From: Excoecaria cochinchinensis
Lineage: Eukaryota; Streptophyta; Magnoliopsida; Malpighiales; Euphorbiaceae
Length of the DNA: 64,000 bases
Direction: 5' to 3'
Assembly (NCBI GenBank): GCA_947683425.1
Contig: CANTUQ010000055.1
Span: 23,368,001-23,432,000, forward strand
This document shows, piece by piece, positions 33,610-44,922 of the stretch. The notes under the pieces are model-generated. The model had not been told where the DNA came from. It saw nothing but the letters and a program-made list of their open reading frames with translations, and did no database searches. Positions within the stretch are counted from its first letter, which is position 1. Each line of letters starts with the position of its first letter. A program made the translations under genes and the position numbers.

Positions 33610-36231
33610 TAACTACCAAATTTAACTTTCCATGTGTTCTTTAAATAAATTAAACTTGTTAGGAAATTTTTTGTGTTCTGTGTTTTATGTGTTGTGTTCT
33701 CTATTCTCTTGTGTGATTAGTACAAGAGTTTGGTTCAATTAATTAATGGCATTTAATTGTTAGTAGGGCATGCTAAAATCTATGTTTAAATATGTAGACA
33801 TTATATAGTGTAGTTGTGGTGCAAGTGGGTAAATTCATGAAATTTGTACTTGAACAAAAAGAAAATTTGTAATTAATTGATGCTTAAAGAACCTTGAATA
33901 TTCAATTGGCTAATTTTGATGTTTAATTTGAATTGTTTTTCAAGTTAGTTTATATGTCCGAATTAAAGAATTTAGATAGAATTATGATTTAAGACAAAAG
34001 AGGTTACAATTATAAATTTAGGGAGTAAGTGAGTATGATTTAATGGTTGTCCTATAAATTATATACATTATAAATTTACTAAAAATAATTGTTATATGTG
34101 GGGAATTGACTTAAATTAACTTGTAGCTAATGTAGTAGACTTAATTGGTAGAATATGTAAATTATGAATTGAGAAAGATTTGTATGTATACATGTTTATT
34201 TTATAAAATTTATGCATGAAACTGGTAATTAAGTTAGTAAACTGATCGACAGTAATGAAATTTGGGTTTATTTATTTGTTAATGATATTTAAGGATAAAA
34301 TAATAGATTGAAATAATGTTGCATTAACATTATTTATTGAATGAACCTTTACCATTAAATCCTGATAATTGTGTAAAAGCTATTAGTTGCAATATAAAAG
34401 AAACTTGGAACATTAAAACTTTATTTGTGACTAATATAATGGAAACAAAAATGGCTAACTAGCATGAAAGCTTCCGTGAGTAAAGTATACGATAAAATAT
34501 GTTATTGATTAAAGGAAGTTAATACTAGAGAGGTGTAAGGAATAACAAGTTTGAATATGTAGATATAGGTATATGGCAGGAATTATACTTGTGAGAATGC
34601 TATAAAAATATATGATATTAAGAAATATTTGAATTTTGATGATAGATATGTATGTAATTAAAAATTATAAATGAACTTGAAAATCTAAAATTTTTTATCT
34701 AAATAATGTAAATGGTAAGAAATAGTTAAATTGTATGAAACCTGTAATTGAAATGTTAGGATGTGTTATGAGTTGTTTTAAATGAAGCGAAAGTAAAGAA
34801 TACATGTTAAATATAAGAAATATGCTTAGGCCGAATTGAGCATATGTGTATAAGGTGATATTATTAATTGATGATTAAATTTTACTCTAGAGTGAGAATT
34901 GTAGGCTAAGTGCATGTAAAGGAATAACATATGTGTGTAGTTTGATAAACTTGATATATGGGTTTCATAATTGATTTGATTTTACTATTATTGAACTAAG
35001 TGGCGTGAAAAGAATTATTGGTCTGGTGGAAATTCCTAAAGAGTTTAGATACTGTATAGAAAAAGGTAAACTTTAGTTGATTACTTGGGTGAACTATATA
35101 GTTAATGGGTATATTATATTAAAGTGAAGATAAATGTTGTGTAATGGTATGTATAAAATCTTATTTTAGCTTAATGACATGCTTAAGGTGATTGTACCAT
35201 ATTGTCAACGTGATTGTATGCATGTGCTTCATAGTGACTAAAGGGAATGTGGGTTATGCATGAACGAATGATTTTCATAATGGGTGTGAACATTATGTGA
35301 AATTATGTATGTTTATGCGTATATTGGTATATGGATGTTTGCATATTAAATGTATATGGGAATTCAAATTGGACAGCAAAATTAATTGGAATATGAGAAA
35401 TGGAAACATGGGCATGATAATGCCAATGTAAAAGTAAGGGCTAATCATTATGGAAATATGAGATGATTGAAATTACGAGCTATGCATGTGATGAATATTA
35501 TGGATGTTGCTAAATAAATTCAATGGAATCACAAGTATACACACATGAAGTGCATTATGAGAACTATGAGACAAGTTATATATTGTGGCATGAAATGTTA
35601 CTAAGATGACAATGATTATGTAGTGTGATTAAAAATAGACATAATAAAATATTTTGCCCTTAGTAGCTAGTAGAGAAACTGGGAGTACAGGATGTATATG
35701 GCTAGCCATAGGGACACCGTTTAGCGAGTCATGGCGCCTGGCTTTTGTGGGACCAAAGGCAATTCCCACACCATAACACAGAGACAATGAGACGCAGATA
35801 AGATAAAGAATTCAAAGGCTTGGACCTTTGGAGGTCCTAGTCCCGCACATCCAATCCAGTGGTGCAATTTCCTCTAGAATTACTAGGGGTAAACTGTGAA
35901 ATTGAGAAAATTATAAACATAAAAAGAATAAAGTTGCAATTTGGAAATAAATTTAATGTTACAAGGACAAAATAGTAATTTTAATAATGAAAATCTAAAT
36001 TAAATAATAAATATACAATAATAATAAATAATTCTATAGATTAATGATATGATAGGAATAACTCAGTGTATGCACATGAATTAAATGTTCACGAGTATGT
36101 ATGGTGTATATGCTTATATATTGGTAGTTTAATCATAAAATATGGAACAACATTAAAGAATTCGTGATGTGCTACTGAGAAATCCTTGGAAATTAATATA
36201 GATATACATGATAAGTGTGTATGCATAATCA

Positions 36232-36262
<31 letters not shown>

Positions 36263-37191
36263 GTAAGTAAGAAGTTGCATGATCAATGTTAAGTGAGATT
36301 TTGGATTATAGAATTGGAAACCTGATTATATATGTGTTATGAAGTTCACTTGTTTGTTTAGAGTTGCTGAATATATTGCTTGAAATGTTGCCATACTCTG
36401 TGTGGTGCATGAGTTTTGAAATGATTATAAGTATATTTGTGTGTTATAGATTTAATGAGTATTTTCTTTTATATATGTATGCTTCTTTTGGGAAAGAAAA
36501 TGTGGTAGTCACCACTAACCATTTAGCTTAGCGCGCGGTTCTTTTCTGCACGTAGGTTAAGACCAGTGTTCAAGAGATAGAAAAGAATTGGAGTCATATC
36601 AAGACATAAAGGAATATGAGTACTAAAAAGGGGCATTTATATTGTAATTTAGATTTTCTTTCTCAGTTTGGCATGTACACTAGATAGCTAGTTTGGAGTA
36701 TTATTTTGTAATAAGACTTTTGGATTATATTGTGGTTATTAGTTCATATGTTTTGATATTATTTATGCAAAGGTATTTGTATTTAATGTAATCAATTCTA
36801 TAATAAGTTTATTGTACTTCAGATGCATACGATATTAAGTTCATGTGTTTATAACATTGTGATAAAGTATTAAAGGCTGACAAATATGTAAATTATTTAG
36901 ATATGTTTGATTTGGTACATGATGGAGGATGGAAAAAACCTTGTGTTGGTGTTTGTTATGGAGTTTTGGAGTTGGACTTGTGAATTTAGAAGTATAAAAA
37001 GTTTTCTTTTAAAGGGGGATAGGCAATATTTTATCGGAGATTCTGTCAAAATTTATGTAGGATGAATATTAGAATTTAGAGTATTTTTAGTCCAAAAGAA
37101 GAATTTGTATTATTTGTTTAATATTGATCTTAAAATAGGTTTGTAATATTCTTATCTGGCTCGTTCATCAAACCGGGTAAAGTGTGTTACA
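33610..37191 (+). mobile_element. 5' LTR E3 (3' end intact, start unclear)
   Basis: It ends GTGTGTTACA at 37191, followed after five bases by a primer site, so it is a 5' LTR. Landmarks shared with E1 are TTTTGCCCTTAGTAG (about 35650), GGCTAGCCATAGGGACACC (about 35700) and CCACTAACC ... TTAGCTTAGCGCG with tttctgcacgtag/gtt (about 36515-36556). The distance from the first landmark to the LTR end (about 1.5 kb) matches E1. No TGTAATGG start is present, so the 5' part is missing or replaced by LTR G. A (TA)n tract lies at about 36238-36262. No genes are seen in this AT-rich 3.6 kb. Confidence 0.65.
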
Positions 37192-37196
37192 TTTAG

Positions 37197-37208
37197 TGGT
37201 ATCAGAGC
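37197..37208 (+). promoter_or_regulatory. Initiator-Met tRNA primer binding site (E3)
   Basis: TGGTATCAGAGC, the complement of the 3' end of plant initiator methionine tRNA, lies five bases after the LTR end. Confidence 0.9.
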
Positions 37209-37880
37209 AACGGTTTAGGCGGTTCTGGCTTTAGGATAAAAGGATGTAAAGATGGAGGTTTGGCACTATGCATACATGTCAGTAACCTTTGATAGTGAGG
37301 GCAATTATTTATCATCCAACAACATGGGGTGGGCGATATGCATTGCCATTACATGAAATGTATATTGCATAATTCTACATACATGGAACATTTTACATCC
37401 ATAGCATTAGCATTGTTTAATCATTCATGATAAAACATTGGATTTTGTGCATATGCCCCAATTGAAAGGGAACTAACAGGATATACATCGTGTGAATTGA
37501 AGTTAGGAAAAGATGTCTTCTATGAAAATATAATAGTAGATTGGAAGTAATAAGGGTTAAGTAAGGATTAAGGAAAGTAAGTAGCAAGATGAGTGTACTT
37601 GCTAATAACTATAGGGCTACGTGTACATGCCAAAATAATTATTGAGGAAGTGATATAACTCCAAAGTAGATTTGTTATTGGTTAAGTTTATTACAAAGTA
37701 GAACTCGACTCGCAGGTAGAGTTAAAAAGAAAAGTATTATTAAGTTTTAGCACTCCGCTTAACCTTATGATTAGAATCTCCTTGATATAAATTTTCTGAA
37801 TGTACTCATTCCTATAGATGTGCATGATGAAACATGCCCTAAAATCTTCATGAATACCCTTGCTAAGTTTACTACTCAAA
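37209..37880 (+). other. Leader remnant after the E3 primer site
   Basis: Internal sequence after the primer site (caacggtttaggcggttct, acatgtcagtaacc). No gag frame could be found; the methyltransferase fragment begins where gag would be expected. The exact border between retroelement and host-derived sequence is not visible. Confidence 0.4.
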
Positions 37881-38421
37881 AGAAGAAAGTATGGACTCGA
37901 TACCTGAAACACTTCTTAAAAGTTTGATAAGATCATCTGTTAGCCCTTCTTGCTCCATGTTAACTGATCATTTTGTTGGAATGGGGTTGAAAATAAAGTT
38001 GTTGTTTGGAGATGATGAGATACTATGCCTCCCAAATCCAATGATTGGACTTGGAATCCCTACTAATTCAGACGTTGTAACTTATAAAACACTTCCAAAA
38101 GCTGCTATTGGGTCAACCTAATTTTATTATGAGAATGTAATACTTACTCCTAGAGGGTTGTGGAATACTATATCTCAGTTCTTAAATAATGTGGAGCTAG
38201 AATTTGTTCATTCTAAATACTTTTGTGTCACAACAAGGAAAAAGGGGCTTTATACATAATCTTCCCAACCAAAATAAATTATTCCTTTCTCCACTGTTTT
38301 ACAAATTATACATGAAACATTGCCATTAACAAAGAGATAATGACTTTCATGGGACATAAAAACATGATCAAATTGTTTGCAAACTTACATTGGAAGTGCA
38401 AAATTGATTGAGAGGATTCAT
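37881..38421 (+). pseudogene. DRM-type de novo DNA methyltransferase fragment
   Basis: This resembles plant domains-rearranged methyltransferases, which carry out RNA-directed cytosine methylation. The open part (37891-38118) reads SIPETLLKSLIRSSVSPSCS, LTDHFVGMGLKIKLLFGDDE, ILCLPNPMIGLGIPT and YKTLPKAAIGS. After a TAA come FYYENVILTPRGLWNTISQF, SKYFCVTTRKK, then in shifted frames GFIHNLP, HETLPLTK, SWDIKT and NCLQTYIGSAKLIERIH. This order matches the start of the DRM catalytic region as I know it. It has at least five stops, including a TAA-TGA pair where the family has two Trp codons, and one or more shifts. No intron is obvious. It breaks at the CACTA terminus at 38422, before most catalytic motifs. 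Confidence 0.72.
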
Positions 38422-38508
38422 CACTACAAAAAAACACAAATTAATGACGAAAATTAGCGATGAACATATTTTTGTCGCTAATTAGCGATTATTTTTAGAA
38501 TTAGTCAT
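38422..38508 (+). mobile_element. Truncated CACTA terminus
   Basis: CACTACAAAAAAACACAAA followed by AGCGATGA and TTTGTCGCTAATTAGCGA motifs, like the left end of the element at 26800. It is cut after 87 bases by LTR D. Confidence 0.75.
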
Positions 38509-39593
38509 TGTAGACACCGGGCCCTAAGACAGCTCAGACCAAAGTTACCCAATGATGAAAATAATGCATGTTTACGGGCAAAAGGACAGATAGAAGTGAT
38601 GATTTTCTCGAAAAATATGTTTTCCATTTTTTTAAAAAAAAATAAAAGGTTTTTAGGGGTTTTGGGGGCCCTGTGTAGTAAGGCCCATCTCACATTGGTG
38701 AGATGCAGCCTCACTACATGAGGCCCATCTCTCAGGTGAGAGGCTGCCTCACGCGCCTCTCTTCCCCCCCAACGTCTCTTTTACGTTATTTCAGTGGTTT
38801 TGATTTAAAAACGCATGGGTTGATGTTTTGGTTTGGTGAGAAATCACCTAATGCTGTCTGAGATATAAAAAGAAAGTGTTAAGAAACAAAAAGGAGGAGA
38901 GGATTTGGAAAAAGGGGAAAGAGAGAAAACACACAGATAGGAGCTTTGAGAGCCCAGAAAACGATTTTGGTTTTTAAAAGTATTATAAGTTTTTCTTCTC
39001 AAGCCAATCAACGAGGAAACCAGCATTTCTTCATCTGCAAATCTAAAGTCAATATCTGAGGGTAAATACTGGGATAACCATCTCCTTCTTTGATCTCCTT
39101 CTTTCTTTTCTTTCTTTTTCTTATTTGGCTTTACAGTGTTCTTCATTTGTACATACTCTATTTATTTTTCATTTGATTTTGTTAATCTGTTTGTTGCTAG
39201 TTTGTTGTTGTTCATCAACAGATATGAATTTTAAATATTTACTATGTTTCATTAAGCATGTTCATTGTTTTATCTTGCACGTTTTGATCGCATGATTGTG
39301 TTTGTTGGTCTATTATCATTTCCTCTATTCATCTCTTTTTTTTCTGGGTATTTGAGTCATGATTTGTTTTTGGTTACCGATCGAATTTTGCCTTTATTTT
39401 TGCTTGAATCATGTTTCTCTGGTTGAATTTTGCATTTCCCGATCGGATTGTGCCGTTGAATCTCTTCTCCTGATCAGACGTGTCAAAAAACCTCTGCCTC
39501 CCCGATCAGATTACACGAATTGTGCATGCATTCACGATTCACGAGTCGTGAATGCATTTCACGACTCGTACAATGCATTCATGAGTCGTTATA
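38509..39593 (+). mobile_element. LTR D, 5' part (relative of the element J LTR)
   Basis: It starts TGTAGACACCGGGCCC. It follows the LTR of element J (56072 downward on the minus strand) through CTAAGACAGC, the ctcacNNgtgaggc repeats (about 38690-38755), a leader with ttcttcatctgcaaatct and GAGGGTAAATACTG (about 39059). It continues into an array of ACGAGTCGT palindromes on a 20-bp step (39538, 39558, 39578). It stops there and LTR F sequence follows. Confidence 0.75.
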
Positions 39594-41309
39594 TGATATT
39601 AAGAATGAATTTAATGATTTTGTTAAGTGTGTCATAAACTAAAAATGAAATGAATCTTTCGTATATCAAATGGTTTTTAAATGACTGTCTAAATAATGAA
39701 TAATTATTGTTAAATTGAATAGTTTGAGGTGTTTGTGTTGAAGTTCTTGGATTAAATGCATTAATTTGGGGAATTTTTATTTGCAAGGGCTGTATGGAAA
39801 CTGGCGGAGTATGATGCTCGGCTATGTCGAGAGCGTGACCTATGTCGTGAACGCGATAAAGAGTTTCGTAACATGAATTTTATCGAGATGTTCTCTATCG
39901 CGAGCGCAGCCTTGTGTACAAGCGCGACAGAGACCGTCCAGCTCTCTGTCGCGAGCATTACATATAGCGTATTTTGCCTCTGTTGCGAGTGCGGCCCTCC
40001 TTTATGCTATGAATGTTCATTTGTTTGATATACTTTGCATGGGTTCTTACGTATGAACATAATATGTGATACCATGTAAGCCACATATATAAGTAAGTTA
40101 CTAAGTGATGTGATATTGTCTATTGTGATTAGATGATATTATCATATGCGACTAACTAAATAATAATTGGATAAATAACTTAGCCTGCAATAGTCACGTT
40201 ATAGATAGATAGGCATGCCTATAGGGTTCTGTTTGCTATAGCCTATGCATTTTCTGGACCCTGATCAGGTCCCTATGCATTTGGATCCTCGCAATCCCTA
40301 TTTGATTGGATCTTATTTAAGACCCCTATGCGTTTTAAAAAAAAATGTTTGTTTGTACCTTCAGGTACCTGTGCGTTTACCCATTATCTACTTCATTGAG
40401 TTTACAGGCATAACTATGCGTATGATTATGACATGGAGTAATGCGAGTTATGGAAATGATACTTCATGAAATATATGAGATGCGTTTTGTTATTGTCAAT
40501 TAAAAGTTCTTACGAATGGATATAATAATGTGACAAGGTAACTGTTAAGCGAGGTGTGTTAAGTGAAATTTGTAAACCCGAATAAATGTGAACCAGTGAA
40601 CATAATGAAATGTATAAGATGTGTGAAGGTATAAATAATATGTAAGTGATATGTTAACATTGATATGCGAATAAAAGCATGAATTGACCGATGTGTATAC
40701 TTTGAATTGAATATTAAATGCTTGTTAAGATATACCTAAAGCATATGTTAATTAAATTGATGTATATGTAAAGTACATGTTTCTATTTTGAGGAACTCTT
40801 TAAAAGTGCCTAAGTGGTTATAATCCGCATGATTATATTTTTCTATATTATGCGTTCCTTTGAATCTTCTTGACGGCCATTCTTAGTGGTCATCCATAGT
40901 TATGTGTTTCCCACTAAGCTTTATGCTTAGCATATATTTTCTTTTAATCCGTGTAGGTTTAAGTGATCGGGTTCTTTTGAGGATCATCCGCAACAGTCCA
41001 GGCCAATGCAGGTGAAGAGATCTTAGGGTTGGATTTGTATAGTCTTAAGAATGTATTTAAGACTTATAATTTTGAAATATAAGTTTGTAAAAGCAATATT
41101 AGCTATGTAATTGAACTACCTCTAATAAGTTCTGAAGAAGTATATTTTTATTGTGATTACGTAGTAAGTGTATGGTTAAATGTACAAGTGTATTTGGAAA
41201 TGAAATGGTTAAATGTACAACTGTATTTGGAAATGAAAGAAATTTTATAACTAGATTTTGGCATAAAGTTTTATAAGTTTTAAATGTTTGTATCGGTAAC
41301 GCCCTTGAC
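39594..41309 (+). mobile_element. LTR F, left part, interrupted by element B
   Basis: A relative of the B and L LTRs lacking its 5' end. It holds a CpG-poor, decayed palindrome array (39822-39995), ATAGGCATGCCTAT (40209-40222), CCTGATCAGG (40260-40269), GTACCT-TC-AGGTAC (40355-40368), CTAAGC-TTTAT-GCTTAG (40914-40930) and a T-rich tract ending gtgtag/gttt (about 40960). It runs to 41309, where element B begins; the last part of the LTR resumes at 50577. Confidence 0.75.
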
Positions 41310-43591
41310 TGTGACACCCCGATTTTCACCCTAGTAGTTTTGAGCTTATGTGTGTGTGTTCGTGTGTGTGTGTGTGGTTTAAAGGTATAATTGTGTTTTA
41401 GCTTTTAATGGTGTGGCTTATTTAGTTATTGAGAAGAAAAGAAGTATTAGAAGAGAAATTTGCCAAACTCACCACAATAAAGTGACAAGTGGCAGGAGAG
41501 AGAACGTAAGGAAGGGAGTGGCTTTAAAAGCCTAGGAGAGAGAAAATGAGAGAGAGAACAATTCTGCCCCTCTCTTCTGTTTTCCCTCACGCCAACTCCT
41601 CCTCCTTCTTTGTCTTCTTCTTCTTCCTCCTTGTCCACTTTCACTCTTTCTAGCTGAGGTGATTTGAGTTCAGTTTGGCTAATTCTAGAGCTTCTCAAGC
41701 AAGTGTTTTGCTCTCTTCTTCTTCTTCTTCTCTTCTTCTCTTTATTTCCTTGATAGATGTTTGTGTGTGGGTGTTGAGATAATTGTGTGTTTTGGTTTGG
41801 TTGATCAGAAATTCCTCCTAAGGATCCCAAAGGGAATGAGAAAGCATCTGGTAGTGGAGCCAACTGATTTTGTGGAGCTTAGGAGCATAAGGTTTGGGAA
41901 ATTTTGATTTTTGTGAGTGTTTTGATTTTGTTGGTATTTTATGTTGATTTTTGGAAATTGGGCATGAGAATGTGTATATGTGTTTGATTGAAGTGCGTTG
42001 TGATGAATTGAAGGGGAATTTTGGTATTGGGAGTAGAGATTGGATTTGTAGAAGTGTTTTTTGTAAGAATTTTGGGAAAATTCTAGGTTTGTGCATTTTG
42101 ATGTTCAAATTTGTTCTATTGCCTTTTTTTATCCTTCCTTAATATGTACAAGTTAGTTAATTTGATCGGTAAAATGATTTGGATGCTTGTAATTGATTGT
42201 GTGCAAGATTGGTGGAGTATTTGCATGATTTGGAATGGTTTGGGTTGAAGTTTTTGTGCAGGTCGGCAGCAGGGGAGTAGGAATCCCGAGCATGACAGAG
42301 CTCAGTGATCCTGACTTATGCCGGGGAGTGTCTCAGTTGCGAGTGCAATAGAGAGCTCGATTGCCAAGCTTTTGCCGGGCAGCCTCTGTCACGAGCGCAT
42401 TTCGTGTGCGCGAGCGCGACAGGAGCCTACCCGCCCTCTGTCATGAGCGCAACTACTATCGAGGGTGTGATAGAGGCCCCTTAGCTTTTCCTTCATGCAC
42501 GAGTTGGCTATTGCGACTGCGACAATGGGCAAGATTTGCCTCTATCGCGAGCACCACCTCCCCTATTTTCTAATATTATTAATTTTATTCTTTTTGCATG
42601 GCTTCTCACTTGTGTATTATATGTTTAAGCATATGATTTATAGTATATCTCAAGGTATGAATTATTATTGTATGCTTCATTATGTGATATATACTGAGTA
42701 ATGCCTAGCCTGCAAGAGTCAAGTAAGTGGATACATAGGCATGCCTATAGAGTTCTGTAAGCTGTAGCCCTAATGTGTTCTGGACCCTAATCAGGTCGCC
42801 GTCTGGGTCCTTGTGATCCTTATAAATTGGATCTTGATTAAGATCCCCCAATGTGAAAATGTTTTTGAATTAAAATGTAAGAAGTTGCTTGTGCTTGTAC
42901 CCACAGGTACTAATGTGTTCACTCGTCATCCACTACTCTGAGTTTGCAGGCATATCTGTGGATCTGATATGGATGTATAATAATGTGAATTATTATTATG
43001 AGGTTATGTAAATGTTTGTACTTTATGAGATTAATTGTAAGCTTGTTATGCTTATATATGTGTGTGTATGTGCCACAAACATGTGAATTGCCTAAGCATC
43101 CACTGTGAGTGGTCGTGCATCTTTTGTTTTCCCCACTAAGCGTTATCACTTAGCGCGGGTGTTTCTTTCGCACAGGTGTGGAAGCAGTGCAAGTTTTGGA
43201 AGGTCCGATCCGCATTAGCCCAGGCCAACACAATATGAGGCTTTTGTTAGAGACTTAGTTTTTTTTTTGTCGTTTTGTAAGCTCCTGATGTTTAGTTTCG
43301 AATTTGTAACCATTTTTGTAATAGGTAACTCTCAAGTTATATTGATGTAATTTGATATTGTAAATCAGTTCTATAATATATATATTTTGGTATCAATGAA
43401 TAAGATTTGTTAAGTTCCCTTTGGGCTTAATTGTACCTTCTTCTAAATGCATGGTTATTATCTAATTTTATGTTTATGATTATATTATTGTTTATGAATG
43501 CATTGTTCTGTTTGGTGATAACTCTTACCTATGCGGGCACTCACTCCTCCGTGTGAGTGAGCTCCCCTATGTATAGGTAAGGGGTGTTACA
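41310..43591 (+). mobile_element. 5' LTR of chromovirus B (2.28 kb)
   Basis: It starts TGTGACACCCCGATTTTCAC and ends GTAAGGGGTGTTACA, seven bases before a primer site. It matches the 3' LTR at 48251-50571; over the first 215 bases I count about 14 differences by eye (6-7%). It contains a decayed palindrome array (about 42300-42560), ATAGGCATGCCTAT (42735-42748), GGATCTT-GATT-AAGATCC (42829-42846), GTACC-CACA-GGTAC (42897-42910), a hairpin near 43136-43153 and a tract ending cgcacag/gtgtgg (about 43176). The left flank TTGAC (41305-41309) and right flank TTGAT (50572-50576) are a target duplication with one mismatch. Confidence 0.9.
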
Positions 43592-43598
43592 ATTTTAT

Positions 43599-43610
43599 TG
43601 GTATCAGAGC
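43599..43610 (+). promoter_or_regulatory. Initiator-Met tRNA primer binding site (element B)
   Basis: TGGTATCAGAGC, complementary to plant initiator methionine tRNA, lies seven bases after the 5' LTR. Confidence 0.95.
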
Positions 43611-43701
43611 ATAGGTTTAGGCTTTTCTGGGAGACACTAGAGTAGACTTTTGTTTAGGATTGTGTTAGCCTAATGCAGATATCCTTATGTTTTGTAGTTA
43701 G

Positions 43702-44922
43702 ATGGAGTCTGTGAATGGATCTCTCAAGGCGTCAGCTGAGAGTGAGAATCCACAAGAGCAAGATCCATATGTTTCTGGTCTTGCTCAGCCAGCTAGGGTG
43801 CATCCTGAGGCTCCAGCCATGCCTTTTGAGGCTATGCTAAAGATATCTCAAGACATGGCCAGGGTCTTAGAGAGGGTGACAGCCTCGAGAGCTCCAGTAG
43901 AGAGTATGAGGAAATCTAGGGCTGAAGACTTCTATGGAGCAAGTTTGGATGAGTCGGATAAGGCGGAGTTGTGGATTAAAAAAGTGAAAAGGGTCTTGGA
44001 AGAGATTCACTGTCCTATGGATAGGCAAGTTGAGTGTGTGGTTTCATTTTTACAAGGTTTCATATACGATTGGTGGAAACTGGTTTTGCGATAACCTTAG
44101 TTGCCTAACCCAGTCATATGGAAGTTCTTTGAGCGGGAGTTCCATAATAAGTATGTGACTAGGGCATACAAGGAGGCTAGATGGGCTCAGTTTTTAATTT
44201 TCAAGCAAAAGGCATTGTCAGTTGCAGATTATGAGAAGGAGTTTAATCAGCTTAGCAAGTATACTCCTCCGGGTATCCTCATAGAAGATTTCCATTGCCA
44301 GTATTTTGAGGCGGGCTTGAATGAGACTCTAATGTTGATTTCTTTGATGAGTTCTCCGATGGTTAGCTATTACCAGATTGTGCAAGTGGCTTTGCGAGCA
44401 GAACGCTCGAAGACTGTTTTGAGGGAAAGAGCTCAGAGGAGGAATCCACCTCGGGGAGGCTCATCTTTTGGTAAGAGGTCAAGGAATCCGCAAGTGAATT
44501 CTCCGGATGAGTTGTTAGCCAGTCCTACTACGAGAGGAAGGAGGCAAGGAGTTTCTCAAGGGTCCGATGCGGGTAGAAGTGGTTCGGGTGCTAGAGATGA
44601 GGTTGTGCCAGAATGTTCACACTTGCATAAGCGCCATAAGGGCGAGTGTCGTTTGCTAATTAGTGGGTGTTTTAGGTGTGGTAGTACAGACCACTTCTTG
44701 GACAATTATCCCAGATTGAGTGAGAACACTCAGGATTAGTGGAAGGCTAGTCGAGCGGGATCTAATGCCCTTCAGGCCAGTCAGGGTCTAGGTAGAGGAC
44801 GAGGTCATGGTGGACGGCCTAGGGATGGAGCTTCTTTAGAGATTGTAGATCATCCCCTTGGGGCACCTGCTAGAGCTTATGTTATGAGAGCTCGGGAGGA
44901 GCAGGATGCACTTGAATGATTG
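43702..44922 (+). pseudogene. gag: Chromovirus B gag
   Basis: Capsid and nucleocapsid protein. The first frame (43702-44091) runs from MESVNGSLKASAES through FYGASLDESDKAELWIKKVK to FIYDWWKLVL. Stops follow, then PVIWKFFEREFHNKYV, YEKEFNQLSKYTPPG and a basic Arg/Gly/Ser region. A zinc knuckle reads CFRCGSTDHFLDNY (about 44670), in which the last Cys is Tyr. The frame ends at a TAG (about 44737) in place of a Gln codon and continues as WKASRAGSNALQASQG and a Gly/Arg-rich tail. The start ATG lies 91 bases after the primer site. Confidence 0.88.
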
